From the NCBI GenBank assembly GCA_947053545.1, contig CAMRSY010000001.1, forward strand, positions 62,001 to 126,000: DNA of 64,000 nt. Reading direction: 5' to 3'. This stretch comes from an uncultured Clostridia bacterium. GTDB lineage: Bacteria > Bacillota > Clostridia > Christensenellales > Borkfalkiaceae. The notes under the pieces are model-generated. The model was not told the origin of the DNA and searched no databases. It saw only the letters and a list, made by a program, of their open reading frames with translations. The translations under genes were made by a program, and so were the position numbers. Positions 8,140-16,408 of the stretch are shown here, in pieces (the first letter of the stretch is position 1; each line of letters starts with the position of its first letter).

Positions 8140-9531
8140 TTATTCCGATTTATCCGCCGCGGCTTCCTGCATCTGCTCGCTTGCGTTAAAGTTTTTGCCC
8201 TTTACCGTTTTGCCGCTCTGTTCGGTTACGGCGGTAAGTTTTTTGCGCTTATATTTAGGCAAATCAATGATACAAACCACAGCTACCGATAAAATTAAAC
8301 CTGCCAAAGCGCCGGAAATCAACGAAACAGCCCAGAAAACGCCGCCCTGTATTTCCAATTTGTTGCTTGCATATACCGCACGCGAATTATCGCTGTAAAT
8401 TTTCAGGCTTACGGCTTTAAGCGTATTAGCCGCCTCCTGCAACGACGTACGGAACGCGTCCATACGCACGTCGAATTCCTGTTTCAATTCCGCGTAATCT
8501 TCCTTTTCTATAGCCGCCAAAGTTTCCGTAATGTCGTCTATACGGTTTTGCATTTCGCCGTTTTCTACAATAAGACGCGCGATTTCCGTGTCGTAAGGAT
8601 CGGTATCGGAAATTGCTCCGGCAACTTTCGCGCCGATTGCATTTACAGTTAAAGTTTTATTGTATACGGCAGGATCATACTGTTCCGCAAGCGCGGCGGT
8701 TTCGCCGCGCTTAGCCTCGCGCAGCAAGGCTATAATTTTTTCGTTATCGGATATCTTTTTCCTAAGCGACGCTGTTTCTTCGTCTGCCGTCTCTTTGAAA
8801 CGCCCGACGTTTAAAACGTATCTGTTTGCCATTATCTGAGCATTTAAATCTTTTTGCTGCGTTTCGGTTAAAATGTTATGCAAAGCTGCAATACCCGTTT
8901 CCGATTCTTCGGCGAAACCGTATTCGCCAAGTTTTCTGTACTCTTCCTCGAGATAATATTTCTGCGAAAGCAACGCGTTTATCGCGTCGCTGTACTCGTC
9001 GGCGCTGTCGTAAACAGGCAGCCGCTTTCCGTAATCCCTGTTTGCCAAAATGTAATTTACACGGCTTACGGGGTATTCTGCAACGGCGCGCAAAAACGCA
9101 CGCGCCTGCGCGGCGTCGCTGAAATATTTTGCGTTGGCGGTTAACGTGTATTGCCTTTTTATATTTCCGTCTTCAGTTTTAACAACTTTTTCGGTTATTG
9201 TCAGTTCGTCGTTTTCATGCATTGCCTCGACGTTGACGCCGGCAAATTCCGCCGGATTATCGGAAGAATATTTGCCGTTTTTAATATCGTTGAGATTGCC
9301 TATGGATATACATTCCTCAGCAAATAAATCCGAGCCGTCGGGATACTTTCCGTTACTGCTGCCCGGATACACCAGTTCGTAACCAATAGAGTAGTACTGC
9401 GCGTTTTTGTTGTACCAAAGCTCCATAACCAGCACCATAACAACCATACACAGAACGGTTGCGCCCAGCACCCACCATACGCGCTTTAGTATTACTTTAA
9501 AAATTTCGCCCAGCGTCAATCCGTTTTCCAC
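8140..9531 (-). CDS. Wzz-like polysaccharide chain-length / co-polymerase protein
   Basis: 463 residues with the architecture of Wzz-type co-polymerases: a membrane helix near residues 16-38, a long periplasm-type region with heptad-like helices (about 180-380), and a second helix near 390-415, then a basic cytoplasmic tail. There is no C-terminal tyrosine-kinase domain. Such proteins set the length of exported polysaccharides. The partner immediately upstream is an O-antigen ligase/polymerase-like protein (21-base gap), which supports a polysaccharide role, but no glycosyltransferases or flippase are nearby. Confidence 0.7.
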   Translation of the reverse strand: MENGLTLGEIFKVILKRVWWVLGATVLCMVVMVLVMELWYNKNAQYYSIGYELVYPGSSNGKYPDGSDLFAEECISIGNLNDIKNGKYSSDNPAEFAGVNVEAMHENDELTITEKVVKTEDGNIKRQYTLTANAKYFSDAAQARAFLRAVAEYPVSRVNYILANRDYGKRLPVYDSADEYSDAINALLSQKYYLEEEYRKLGEYGFAEESETGIAALHNILTETQQKDLNAQIMANRYVLNVGRFKETADEETASLRKKISDNEKIIALLREAKRGETAALAEQYDPAVYNKTLTVNAIGAKVAGAISDTDPYDTEIARLIVENGEMQNRIDDITETLAAIEKEDYAELKQEFDVRMDAFRTSLQEAANTLKAVSLKIYSDNSRAVYASNKLEIQGGVFWAVSLISGALAGLILSVAVVCIIDLPKYKRKKLTAVTEQSGKTVKGKNFNASEQMQEAAADKSE

Positions 9532-9552
9532 TTTCTATTTGTCCTCCGTTTA

Positions 9553-11121
9553 TTATTTTGCCCCCTCTTTTTCATTTAATTCCTCAATTTCCTTTTCGTT
9601 TGTGTCTGTCGTTTTTACCGTTTCGCTCTTTTCGTCCGCCTTCTTTTTTTCTGTTACAGAAAGCATCGACAAAAGTATTGCGTACTGTATTGTTGTTATA
9701 AAATAGAATAAATGATTATCCAGCAAGCTCATTAAAAGCAACACGCATATCGTAGCCGCTATCAGCGTTCTTTCGGGGGTCACGTTTTTCACGAAAGATA
9801 ACACCGTTTGCACCCTGTGGAACGCGTAAACCGCAAGCCCGACACCCCCGCAGGAAGATAGCAGCTGGAATACGGTATTATGGCACATTCTGGGTATGGA
9901 GTTGGACAATTTACCGGGCACGAAATATCCGACCGTTGAAAATCCCGCTTCGCCGTAGTCCTTTGCAAGCGGGTCGTAAAATCCCACTCCGAATAGCGGC
10001 TTATGTAAGAAATTGCGCCAACCCTGTTGCCACAGTTCTGTTCTGCCGCTGCCCGTTTCCAGACTGTCTTTATTCATTGCGCCTATAAACAAATTTATAA
10101 GCTGCTTATGAAAAACGCCTATAATAACAGCCAAAATGGCTATAACCGCGCCCATCATAGCAAGGTCGATAATGCGTTTTTTGCCTTTGTCCCAAATAAG
10201 AATCCACACGCAGCAGGCAAGCAGAACCACAGACGACATAAGCATTGCCTGCCGCGACTGGCTTAAAAAACACATTGCGACATTGGCGACTGCGCCGAGA
10301 AGAAAATAATACCCGCGCTTGTGTTTACCCGCCAGATAAAACCAAGCGGGCACGGACATTGTAAGCATAAGTCCCGCCTGATTGTACGTTCCCCAGCCGA
10401 AACGCAAAACGTTGCGCCAGGTTTTACCGTCGGCTATCTCGCCCCTTCCCGTTATGTACGCCACGACAAGTTCGATTAGTACGACAGCGGAAACAGCTAT
10501 AAAATAATAAGCTACGTTTTTAAAAGTTTTTTCTTCGGGTCTGAAATTGCAGTAACAGAAAACATAAAAAAGAATAATTATGCCCGAAAGCGCAAGCCCG
10601 TACAGCAGATTCATAACCGTGTAATGGGTATAAAATACTCCGCTTAAACAGAATACCGCCGATAATGCCAATATGCCCCAAAACAGCGGAGTAATTTTAA
10701 ACCTGCCGCTTAAGATACCAGAAGCCAACCGGATAATTACGGAACCTATAAAAAATATTACGCCTATTATTTCCTGCACCAAAATAGGTGTGCTTACAAG
10801 ATAATCCGACGTGTGGTCGCCGAATTTGGGGCTGTGCATAGGCGAAGGCAGCAAACTGAAAAATAAAATCAGGCAAAGAACGGGAGAAACGTCCTTACAG
10901 CAAATCATAATTGCCGTACCGCAAATGCACAGATACCATATATTTACTATGTCCAGCCCCAGATAATAGCTGATAAGCGATACGGCGGCGGTTACCGCGG
11001 GGAAAAAATAGGAAGACAAAGCTCGCCTTAAAAACAAAACTACTTTGTTTTGCTCTAACCGCTCGCACAATCCGTTAAACCGCGCGCAAAACCGCGCCCC
11101 TAACTTTTTATCCCCCATCAT
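9553..11121 (-). CDS. O-antigen ligase/polymerase (Wzy/WaaL-like) membrane protein
   Basis: 522 residues and roughly twelve membrane helices. A large loop between late helices contains GSGRTELWQQGWRNF, the 'R..lW..g...f' signature of the Wzy_C/WaaL family, followed by the typical H-containing loop (CHNTVFQLL). The tail is a highly charged Glu/Lys-rich segment of about 35 residues. The function is joining or polymerising glycan repeats on the outer face of the membrane; in a Gram-positive cell this would be a capsule- or wall-linked polymer. It has its own promoter at 11148-11176 and is followed by the Wzz-like gene. Confidence 0.8.
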   Translation of the reverse strand: MMGDKKLGARFCARFNGLCERLEQNKVVLFLRRALSSYFFPAVTAAVSLISYYLGLDIVNIWYLCICGTAIMICCKDVSPVLCLILFFSLLPSPMHSPKFGDHTSDYLVSTPILVQEIIGVIFFIGSVIIRLASGILSGRFKITPLFWGILALSAVFCLSGVFYTHYTVMNLLYGLALSGIIILFYVFCYCNFRPEEKTFKNVAYYFIAVSAVVLIELVVAYITGRGEIADGKTWRNVLRFGWGTYNQAGLMLTMSVPAWFYLAGKHKRGYYFLLGAVANVAMCFLSQSRQAMLMSSVVLLACCVWILIWDKGKKRIIDLAMMGAVIAILAVIIGVFHKQLINLFIGAMNKDSLETGSGRTELWQQGWRNFLHKPLFGVGFYDPLAKDYGEAGFSTVGYFVPGKLSNSIPRMCHNTVFQLLSSCGGVGLAVYAFHRVQTVLSFVKNVTPERTLIAATICVLLLMSLLDNHLFYFITTIQYAILLSMLSVTEKKKADEKSETVKTTDTNEKEIEELNEKEGAK

Positions 11122-11147
11122 ATAAGCCCTCTTAAAAAACTGAAATT

Positions 11148-11176
11148 ATTATACGCCCGCACGCGGAGCAAGTCAA
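11148..11176 (-). promoter_or_regulatory. Promoter of the O-antigen ligase/Wzz operon
   Basis: Minus strand TTGACT, 17-base spacer, perfect TATAAT. Predicted start near 11141, about 20 bases before the ATG at 11121. Confidence 0.75.
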
Positions 11177-11312
11177 GTAAAATGATAAACGCTGTTTATT
11201 AAGCGGGCAAAATATAAAAATTTAATATTTTATGTCGCAAAACGCCCCGCCGCCTGCGCCTGATCCGCTTTTATATTTTAATAACCTCATAAATTATTCC
11301 GCTTTAAAACAG

Positions 11313-11342
11313 TTGCGCAAACGAACGTTTTTGAGGTAAAAT
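11313..11342 (+). promoter_or_regulatory. Promoter of the Dda-like helicase gene
   Basis: TTGCGC, 18-base spacer, TAAAAT. Predicted start falls at 11348-11349, on the ATG itself. A GAGG at 11333-11336 is 12 bases from the ATG and overlaps the promoter, so it would not be in that transcript. Confidence 0.5.
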
Positions 11343-11348
11343 ATTGTT

Positions 11349-12560
11349 ATGATAACTTTAAACGCCGACCAGGCCGCGGCGGAAAGAAAAATAAGCGATT
11401 GGTTTTTTAACGGCACCAGACAGTTTTTTGTGCTTACGGGATTTGCAGGCACGGGCAAAACCGCACTTTTGAAACACGCGGTAAAAGAAGCGCTTAAACT
11501 TGACGACTTATACAGCGCGGCTTTTGTTACGCCGACGGGGAAAGCGGCGACAGTTTTAATTAAAAACGGCGTTTCCGCCTGCACTGTTCACAGGCTAATT
11601 TACCAGTCGCAGACGACCGAACAGGAAATAGAAATAAACGGCAAAAAAATTAAGGTGGAAAGGCTGGTTTTCCGCCGGCGCGAAAACATAGATAAAGCAA
11701 TTAAACTTATTGTTTTAGACGAAGCTTCTATGGTTTCGGACGACGTTTTGTCCGACATAGCCGATTTCGGCGTTAAGGTTTTGCTTTGCGGCGACAACGC
11801 GCAGCTGCCGCCCGTAGAAGGCTTTAACAGCTTTTTAAAAAATCCCGACCATACGCTTACGCAGATTGTACGACAGCAGCAGGACAACCCTATAATCTGT
11901 TTGTCACAGCTGGCCCGCGAGGGGAAGCCGATACCGTTCGGCAACTACGGCGACAAAGCATTTGTGCTTTACGGGCGGAAATTTTCAGGCGCGCAACGCG
12001 AACGGCTTTTGAAAAGAAGCGACCAGATTATTTGCGGACTTAACAAAACCCGCGTTAAAATAAACGAAGAAATGCGGCGGTATTTAGGTTTGGAAGGGCT
12101 GCCAAAACACGGCGACAAACTTATATGCACTTTAAACAACTGGGAAACCTTTATTGACGGCGGAGCAAGGTTTAACCTTGTTAACGGAATAATAGGCACG
12201 GCTGTACACCCGTTTTACGACGTAAACGCGCATATGGGATTTATTCAGTTTAAACCCGACTTTCTTGATGAACTCTGCCCCGAAGCGCTGCCGTTCGATA
12301 CCGGTATTTTCGAGGACGGAGAATACAGGTACAAACACGGGGACACGTTTGCCAAATTCGACGAAAACGGTGAAGCGACAGGCGTTTTTACGTTAAACCG
12401 TTTCGAGTACGGTTACTGCATATCCTGCCACAAAGCGCAGGGGTCGGAGTTTGATAACGTTATTGTCTTTGACGAAAGTTTTGCGTTTAAAGAGGACAAA
12501 AACCGCTGGCTGTACACCGCGCTTACGCGCGCAAAAAGCAAATTGATTTTAATACGTTGA
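11349..12560 (+). CDS. Dda/RecD2-like SF1B DNA helicase
   Basis: 403 residues. Walker A GFAGTGKT is at 31-38, a CTVHRLI motif follows, then the Walker B-like VLDEASMVSD and GDNAQLPPV (motif III). The C-terminal UvrD_C_2 region has SCHKAQGSEFDNV and TALTRAKSKL. This compact layout without the long RecD2 N-terminus resembles phage T4 Dda and bacterial 'RecD-like' helicases that unwind DNA 5' to 3'. The gene stands alone between a divergent polysaccharide operon and a convergent DeoC-like gene. No other phage genes are near, so I treat it as a resident chromosomal helicase. Confidence 0.85.
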   Translation: MITLNADQAAAERKISDWFFNGTRQFFVLTGFAGTGKTALLKHAVKEALKLDDLYSAAFVTPTGKAATVLIKNGVSACTVHRLIYQSQTTEQEIEINGKKIKVERLVFRRRENIDKAIKLIVLDEASMVSDDVLSDIADFGVKVLLCGDNAQLPPVEGFNSFLKNPDHTLTQIVRQQQDNPIICLSQLAREGKPIPFGNYGDKAFVLYGRKFSGAQRERLLKRSDQIICGLNKTRVKINEEMRRYLGLEGLPKHGDKLICTLNNWETFIDGGARFNLVNGIIGTAVHPFYDVNAHMGFIQFKPDFLDELCPEALPFDTGIFEDGEYRYKHGDTFAKFDENGEATGVFTLNRFEYGYCISCHKAQGSEFDNVIVFDESFAFKEDKNRWLYTALTRAKSKLILIR

Positions 12561-12588
12561 CGTGTGTACCTATGCACTTTTAAACAAT

Positions 12589-12627
12589 AAAAAAAGCGGC
12601 TCAAACAATATTTCAGCCGCTTTTTTT
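12589..12627. terminator. Bidirectional terminator, Dda helicase / DeoC-like
   Basis: Seven A, stem GCGGCT/AGCCGC with a 13-base loop, then seven T. It serves the convergent genes on both sides. Confidence 0.85.
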
Positions 12628-12693
12628 AATCTTTATTATTAATTGCCCCCGATATATGCCGCGGTTAACGCTTATTCCGCTAACTTACCTTAT

Positions 12694-13428
12694 TCAGTCG
12701 GTTTCCGCCTGTTTTAAAATATATCTGGCAAGATTAAGCGCCGAATTACACGACACGGTATCGGCCCCCATTGTGCAGAGAGTGGCAAACGCGGTTGCGC
12801 TGTCAGCCTTTTCCGCCTTTAAAAGGCACTTGCCTTTAACTGCGGATTTAACTTTCGAAACGGTTTCGCCGTCGGCATTGTTCAGTCTTAGGCAGTTTAT
12901 GCCCGCGTCGGCGGCAACTGCCGCCGCTTTTAAAAGCTCTTTTTCTCCGAGAAGCGAGCAATCGAAGGCCACGCGTACCGCGCGGGTTTTTGCCGCGCCT
13001 TTAATTTTTTTGCATTCCTTTTTAAAGTACGCCAAATTTCCGTCGCGTAAAAACGCAACCGGCGCGCTTACCTCCACCTCGTCCACACCGTCTTTAACGG
13101 CGCGCTTTACAGCCGCGGCTTTAATTTCGGTGGTCTCTTCACCGAAGGGATAACTTACCGCCGCAATAAGCGAAACCTTAGGGTCTTTTCCCAGATAGTT
13201 AACACACGCTTTTACATAGTTAGGGAAAACAACCACCGCCCCTATTTCAAGAGAGTCTGCCGTTTTACATACGTCTTTTAAAGACGTTTTATCGGTATAA
13301 GCGGAAAGACAGTCGCATTCTATTTTTAAAATGCTTGCCTTGGCTTCGTCTATGCGCTTTATTCGTTTAAATTCTTTATACTGCTCGTCCTCGCTTGCGG
13401 GTGTAATCTGCTCGTTTCCGTCTTTCAT
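12694..13428 (-). CDS. DeoC-like aldolase homologue lacking the Schiff-base lysine
   Basis: 244 residues folding as a DeoC-type TIM barrel by pattern. DEVEVSAP (116-123) aligns with the DEVDVVFP strand, CLRLNNADGETV (179-190) with the strand that normally reads IKTSTG, and LLKAEKADSA (202-211) with the VGVKPAGG strand. At the position of the Schiff-base Lys there is Arg181, the catalytic Asp of DEVD is Glu119, and only the second Lys (Lys204) is kept. Deoxyribose-phosphate aldolase activity is therefore doubtful. There is an extra N-terminal helix of about 25 residues. An AAGGTGAT ribosome-binding site precedes the start. No nucleoside catabolism genes are adjacent. Fold assignment is moderate; function unknown. 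Confidence 0.6.
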   Translation of the reverse strand: MKDGNEQITPASEDEQYKEFKRIKRIDEAKASILKIECDCLSAYTDKTSLKDVCKTADSLEIGAVVVFPNYVKACVNYLGKDPKVSLIAAVSYPFGEETTEIKAAAVKRAVKDGVDEVEVSAPVAFLRDGNLAYFKKECKKIKGAAKTRAVRVAFDCSLLGEKELLKAAAVAADAGINCLRLNNADGETVSKVKSAVKGKCLLKAEKADSATAFATLCTMGADTVSCNSALNLARYILKQAETD

Positions 13429-13491
13429 AAAATCACCTTTATATATATTATTTTACATTTTTTTACTTAGAATAAGTTTTATCATATACGT

Positions 13492-13719
13492 ATGGCTGCT
13501 ATTGGTTTGGTGTATCTGTTAATAACTTTTGTTGTATGTTTCGCCGCTGTACATATAATTAAACTTGCCGTTGTGGGTTTTTTCAGCCTGAAAAGCAAAA
13601 AACAACCCGAAACGGAAAAGAAACCCGACAAAAATCCCGAACCCGTTTATTATATAGTGGAAAAAAAGCGGGCTAAAAAAACCTATTCCGACCCCAAAGA
13701 AATACAGTTTAAAAAATAA
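13492..13719 (+). CDS. Small single-pass membrane protein of unknown function
   Basis: 75 residues: one hydrophobic helix (about 4-30), a Lys/Pro-rich linker, and a tail with PVYYIVEKKRAKKTYSDPKE. The compact helix plus basic tail, and its placement in its own plus-strand slot between two minus-strand genes, make it a likely real gene. There is no ribosome-binding site; a TATCAT box ends six bases before the ATG, which would give a leaderless transcript, though the -35 region is poor. I do not recognise a named family. Confidence 0.55.
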   Translation: MAAIGLVYLLITFVVCFAAVHIIKLAVVGFFSLKSKKQPETEKKPDKNPEPVYYIVEKKRAKKTYSDPKEIQFKK

Positions 13720-13769
13720 AGCAAACTGTTAAAATGGTTTACGCAATAAATTTGTAAAATTGATCTTAC

Positions 13770-14156
13770 TTATTCGTCTTCGTATCTGGTTAAATTTTTT
13801 CCGTCTTCCCACAGCCGTTCCAGGCGGTAAAAATCGCGCTCTTCATCGTTGAAAATGTGCACGATAACGTCCTGATAATCCAAAACCGCCCATCTACCCT
13901 CGCGCACGCCCTCTCTGCGGCGGGGCGTAAGCGAACAGTCTTTTTCCATCTTTTCTTCCAGATTTTCCGCAAGCGATTTAACCTGTGTGGACGAACGCCC
14001 GCTGCAGATAACAAAATAATCGCACAGCGAAGTTTTGCTTTCCACGTCGATATAAACTATGCCGTAAGCTTTTTTATCGCTTAAATATCCGCATATCTGC
14101 AACGTTTTTTGCATACTTGCCGAAGGGTTTACGTTCTCTTTTATTGATTCACTCAT
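13770..14156 (-). CDS. rsfS: Ribosome silencing factor RsfS
   Basis: 128 residues, normal size. The core has the RsfS pattern: CDYFVICSGRSSTQV, then a REG segment with WAVLDYQDVIVHIF and an ERDFYRLERLW motif. RsfS binds ribosomal protein L14 and blocks subunit joining during starvation. Its start overlaps the stop of nadD-yqeK by 8 bases; this gene order is conserved in Firmicutes. There is an unusually long N-terminus of about 15 residues before the conserved helix. Confidence 0.95.
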   Translation of the reverse strand: MSESIKENVNPSASMQKTLQICGYLSDKKAYGIVYIDVESKTSLCDYFVICSGRSSTQVKSLAENLEEKMEKDCSLTPRRREGVREGRWAVLDYQDVIVHIFNDEERDFYRLERLWEDGKNLTRYEDE

Positions 14157-15282
14157 AATTTTTGTCCTTAATATAATTATATGCCTTTAAAGTTTCGCCG
14201 TCGACAGGCGCTCCCGTACCGTTTAAATATGCCACCTGACGGGACAGTGCCGCAAACAGACATTCTTTCAAATCGCGCTTGAAAATTTTGCGCAACCCGT
14301 CTACCCCCTCGAACCGCCTGCCCGCCTCCAGCATATCGCAAAGATATAACAACGCGTCGGCGTCGGTCATATTTTCTTTGCCTGTCGTGTGGCAGGAAAT
14401 TGCGCTTAACAAAGTTTTATCAGTAACGCCGAAATGCTTTTCGGCGACGTATGCGCCCGAATACTGATGCAAAACTGAAGAAAGAACGTTTAAAGGCGCT
14501 TCGAACCCCTTTAACAGCGGATTCCCCCGCGGCAGTTCTTTTGCGCAGTCGTGCAGCGCCGCCATTGTAATTGCCTGTTTTTCCGTTAACCCTGCGCGGG
14601 CGGCGTTTTTCGCGCACATGACGGCAACGCGAACGGTATGCGCCCAACGCTCGGCCGACAGTAACCTTTTTACGCCCTGCAAATCAGGCAGGTAATACAG
14701 CGCGTTGTCCCTAATGTATTGCCCTACGGCAACGTTTACATACCTGTCGAATTCTTCGTCGAGCGCGGCAAGAGTGCGAATTTCTGTAGAACTGACTTTT
14801 TCGCCGACGTAATGAATTGTAGAAACTTCGGTGTTAAACTTGTTTTCCACGCGTTTTTTACAGTCGTCGAACCCTGCATTATCTTCGCGGGCGCACGCCG
14901 CCAGAGAAAAATTTTGCAGTATTTTCCGCGGTTCTTTCCATTCGGGAAAATTTTCAAGCATATCGGCGCCGATAATAAAATATCTTTTAGCGTCGCCGTA
15001 AATATCCGCAAAGTGATTACAGGTTAAATAGGTATACGAAACGCCGCCGCGCGTTAATTCGTAGTTGCTTATCTCCGCCTGCGGAACAGACGCAAAGGCA
15101 AGGCGACACATTTCGTACCGCTGCCAGAAATCCGCGGCAAGTCTGCCGTTTTTATGCGGGCTTACGGCAGTTGGCATTATTATAATTTTATCCAGCTCCA
15201 ATTCCCTCACGGCTGCGCGCGCCAGATTTACGTGCTCGCGGTGAACGGGATTGAAAGCTCCGCCCAAAATTGCTATTTTCAT
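14149..15282 (-). CDS. nadD: Fused NadD (nicotinate-nucleotide adenylyltransferase) and YqeK-type HD hydrolase
   Basis: 377 residues made of two enzymes. Residues 1-190 are NadD: GGAFNPVHREH carries the nucleotidyltransferase (H/T)xGH-type motif, and a VSSTEIR motif closes the domain. Residues about 205-370 are an HD-domain protein like YqeK, with WAHTVRV, ALHDCAKEL (the HD pair) and a later H/D-containing helix. NadD makes deamido-NAD; YqeK enzymes cleave Ap4A symmetrically. In most Firmicutes these are adjacent separate genes; here they are one reading frame with no stop or frameshift at the junction. An AAGG ribosome-binding site precedes the start. Confidence 0.93.
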   Translation of the reverse strand: MKIAILGGAFNPVHREHVNLARAAVRELELDKIIIMPTAVSPHKNGRLAADFWQRYEMCRLAFASVPQAEISNYELTRGGVSYTYLTCNHFADIYGDAKRYFIIGADMLENFPEWKEPRKILQNFSLAACAREDNAGFDDCKKRVENKFNTEVSTIHYVGEKVSSTEIRTLAALDEEFDRYVNVAVGQYIRDNALYYLPDLQGVKRLLSAERWAHTVRVAVMCAKNAARAGLTEKQAITMAALHDCAKELPRGNPLLKGFEAPLNVLSSVLHQYSGAYVAEKHFGVTDKTLLSAISCHTTGKENMTDADALLYLCDMLEAGRRFEGVDGLRKIFKRDLKECLFAALSRQVAYLNGTGAPVDGETLKAYNYIKDKNYE

Positions 15283-15359
15283 ATCAAAGACCTTTGGCTT
15301 TTACCGTATGTACTCTCTTTAACTGTTTATTTTAAAAAAAACAGTCAATAATTTCACAT

Positions 15360-16106
15360 ATGAAAAAAATTAATTTCGCTCTTGTTTCCGACGTAATATT
15401 TTTTACCCTGTGCGCGTTTATTTTATGCTTTACGGGCGTTCGTTTTTATACGAAAAATGCGCTTACCGCATTGATAGTAGCTGTAGGAACCGCCGCCGGA
15501 TGCGGTATTTTGGTTTTCACTCTTCTACTGTCAAAACGCAAAAAGCGGCTTATATTATCGCTTGGCGAAAACGAGAAAAAATCGCTGTCCCTTCACCTTT
15601 CCGTATGCGGCGAAGAATATCTGCTTAATTTGTTTGAAAACGCATTAGAAGGCACATATGTTAGGGGTAAACGCCTGCAGGATAACGAAAACGTGTACTT
15701 TTTCAATTTTAAAATGTCGCCCCTTTCAGCCGATGATATCGCGGAAATTATACGCGTTAACATTAAAAAAGCAAAACACATTTACTGCAGCGACGTATCC
15801 CCCGCGGCGCTTTCGCTTGCCGAAGATTTTTCTATAAACGTGGTTACCGTTGCTGAAATTTACGCGCTTTTAAAAGATAAAAATCTGTTGCCCGAAAAAT
15901 ACGCGCTTGGCAACGTAAAAAAGCCGAATGTATTTAAAAGAATAAAAAAACGCTTCAACCGCAAACTGTGCCCGCCGCTTTTTTTCAGCGGACTGACGCT
16001 TTTGTTCTTTTCGTTTTTTACTTTCTATCCCGCATACTATGTGGCGTTCGGCGGTATACTTATGGCGCTGTCGGCAATAAGCGTACTTATAAGTCAACCC
16101 AACTGA
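15360..16106 (+). CDS. Unrecognised membrane protein with a nuclease-fold-like middle domain
   Basis: 248 residues: two N-terminal membrane helices (about 8-27 and 36-58), a soluble domain (about 60-200) and two C-terminal helices (about 206-244). In the soluble part, VYFFNFKMSPLSADDI (112-127) followed by AKHIYCSDVSPAALSLAED (138-156) and a closing IYALLKDKNLLP resembles the second half of Mrr-like PD-(D/E)xK domains, where a core K strand is followed by a helix and an 'A..A....I..I....L..LL' unit. I see no clear catalytic acidic residue, so this is a weak structural guess. It splits the conserved yhbY-nadD neighbourhood and overlaps yhbY tail-to-tail by 13 bases. No ribosome-binding site is visible. 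Confidence 0.6.
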   Translation: MKKINFALVSDVIFFTLCAFILCFTGVRFYTKNALTALIVAVGTAAGCGILVFTLLLSKRKKRLILSLGENEKKSLSLHLSVCGEEYLLNLFENALEGTYVRGKRLQDNENVYFFNFKMSPLSADDIAEIIRVNIKKAKHIYCSDVSPAALSLAEDFSINVVTVAEIYALLKDKNLLPEKYALGNVKKPNVFKRIKKRFNRKLCPPLFFSGLTLLFFSFFTFYPAYYVAFGGILMALSAISVLISQPN

Positions 16107-16390
16107 ATGTGGTTGAAATCTTTTTTTGACGACCTGCGGTATATAACCGCCTTTCTTCCTATAACTATTACGCACTCCGCATTCAAACGCGCGGCAAGTT
16201 CCCTGCCCACGTCCTGCGGGTCGCCGTCCGCATTTTCCAAAATGTGCACTTTTATAAGCTCGCGCGCTTCAAGACATTCGGAAAAGCTTTTAAGCATATT
16301 TTCGCCTATACCTTCCTTACCCACCTGACCTATCGGGTTTATGTTTGCGGCAATCGCCTTTAATTTACTCCTCTGTTTACTTGTCAACAT
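16094..16390 (-). CDS. yhbY: YhbY-type CRM-domain RNA-binding protein
   Basis: 98 residues, the complete size for the family. It has the CRM-domain signature: a Lys/Arg-rich first helix, then NPIGQVGKEGI (the GxxG loop that contacts RNA) and a C-terminal strand pattern CVIVIGRKAVIYRR. YhbY associates with pre-50S particles. It follows obgE by 18 bases, so both ribosome-assembly factors are probably co-transcribed. Confidence 0.92.
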   Translation of the reverse strand: MLTSKQRSKLKAIAANINPIGQVGKEGIGENMLKSFSECLEARELIKVHILENADGDPQDVGRELAARLNAECVIVIGRKAVIYRRSSKKDFNHIQLG

Positions 16391-16408
16391 AATTTTATCC
16401 TTATAATC

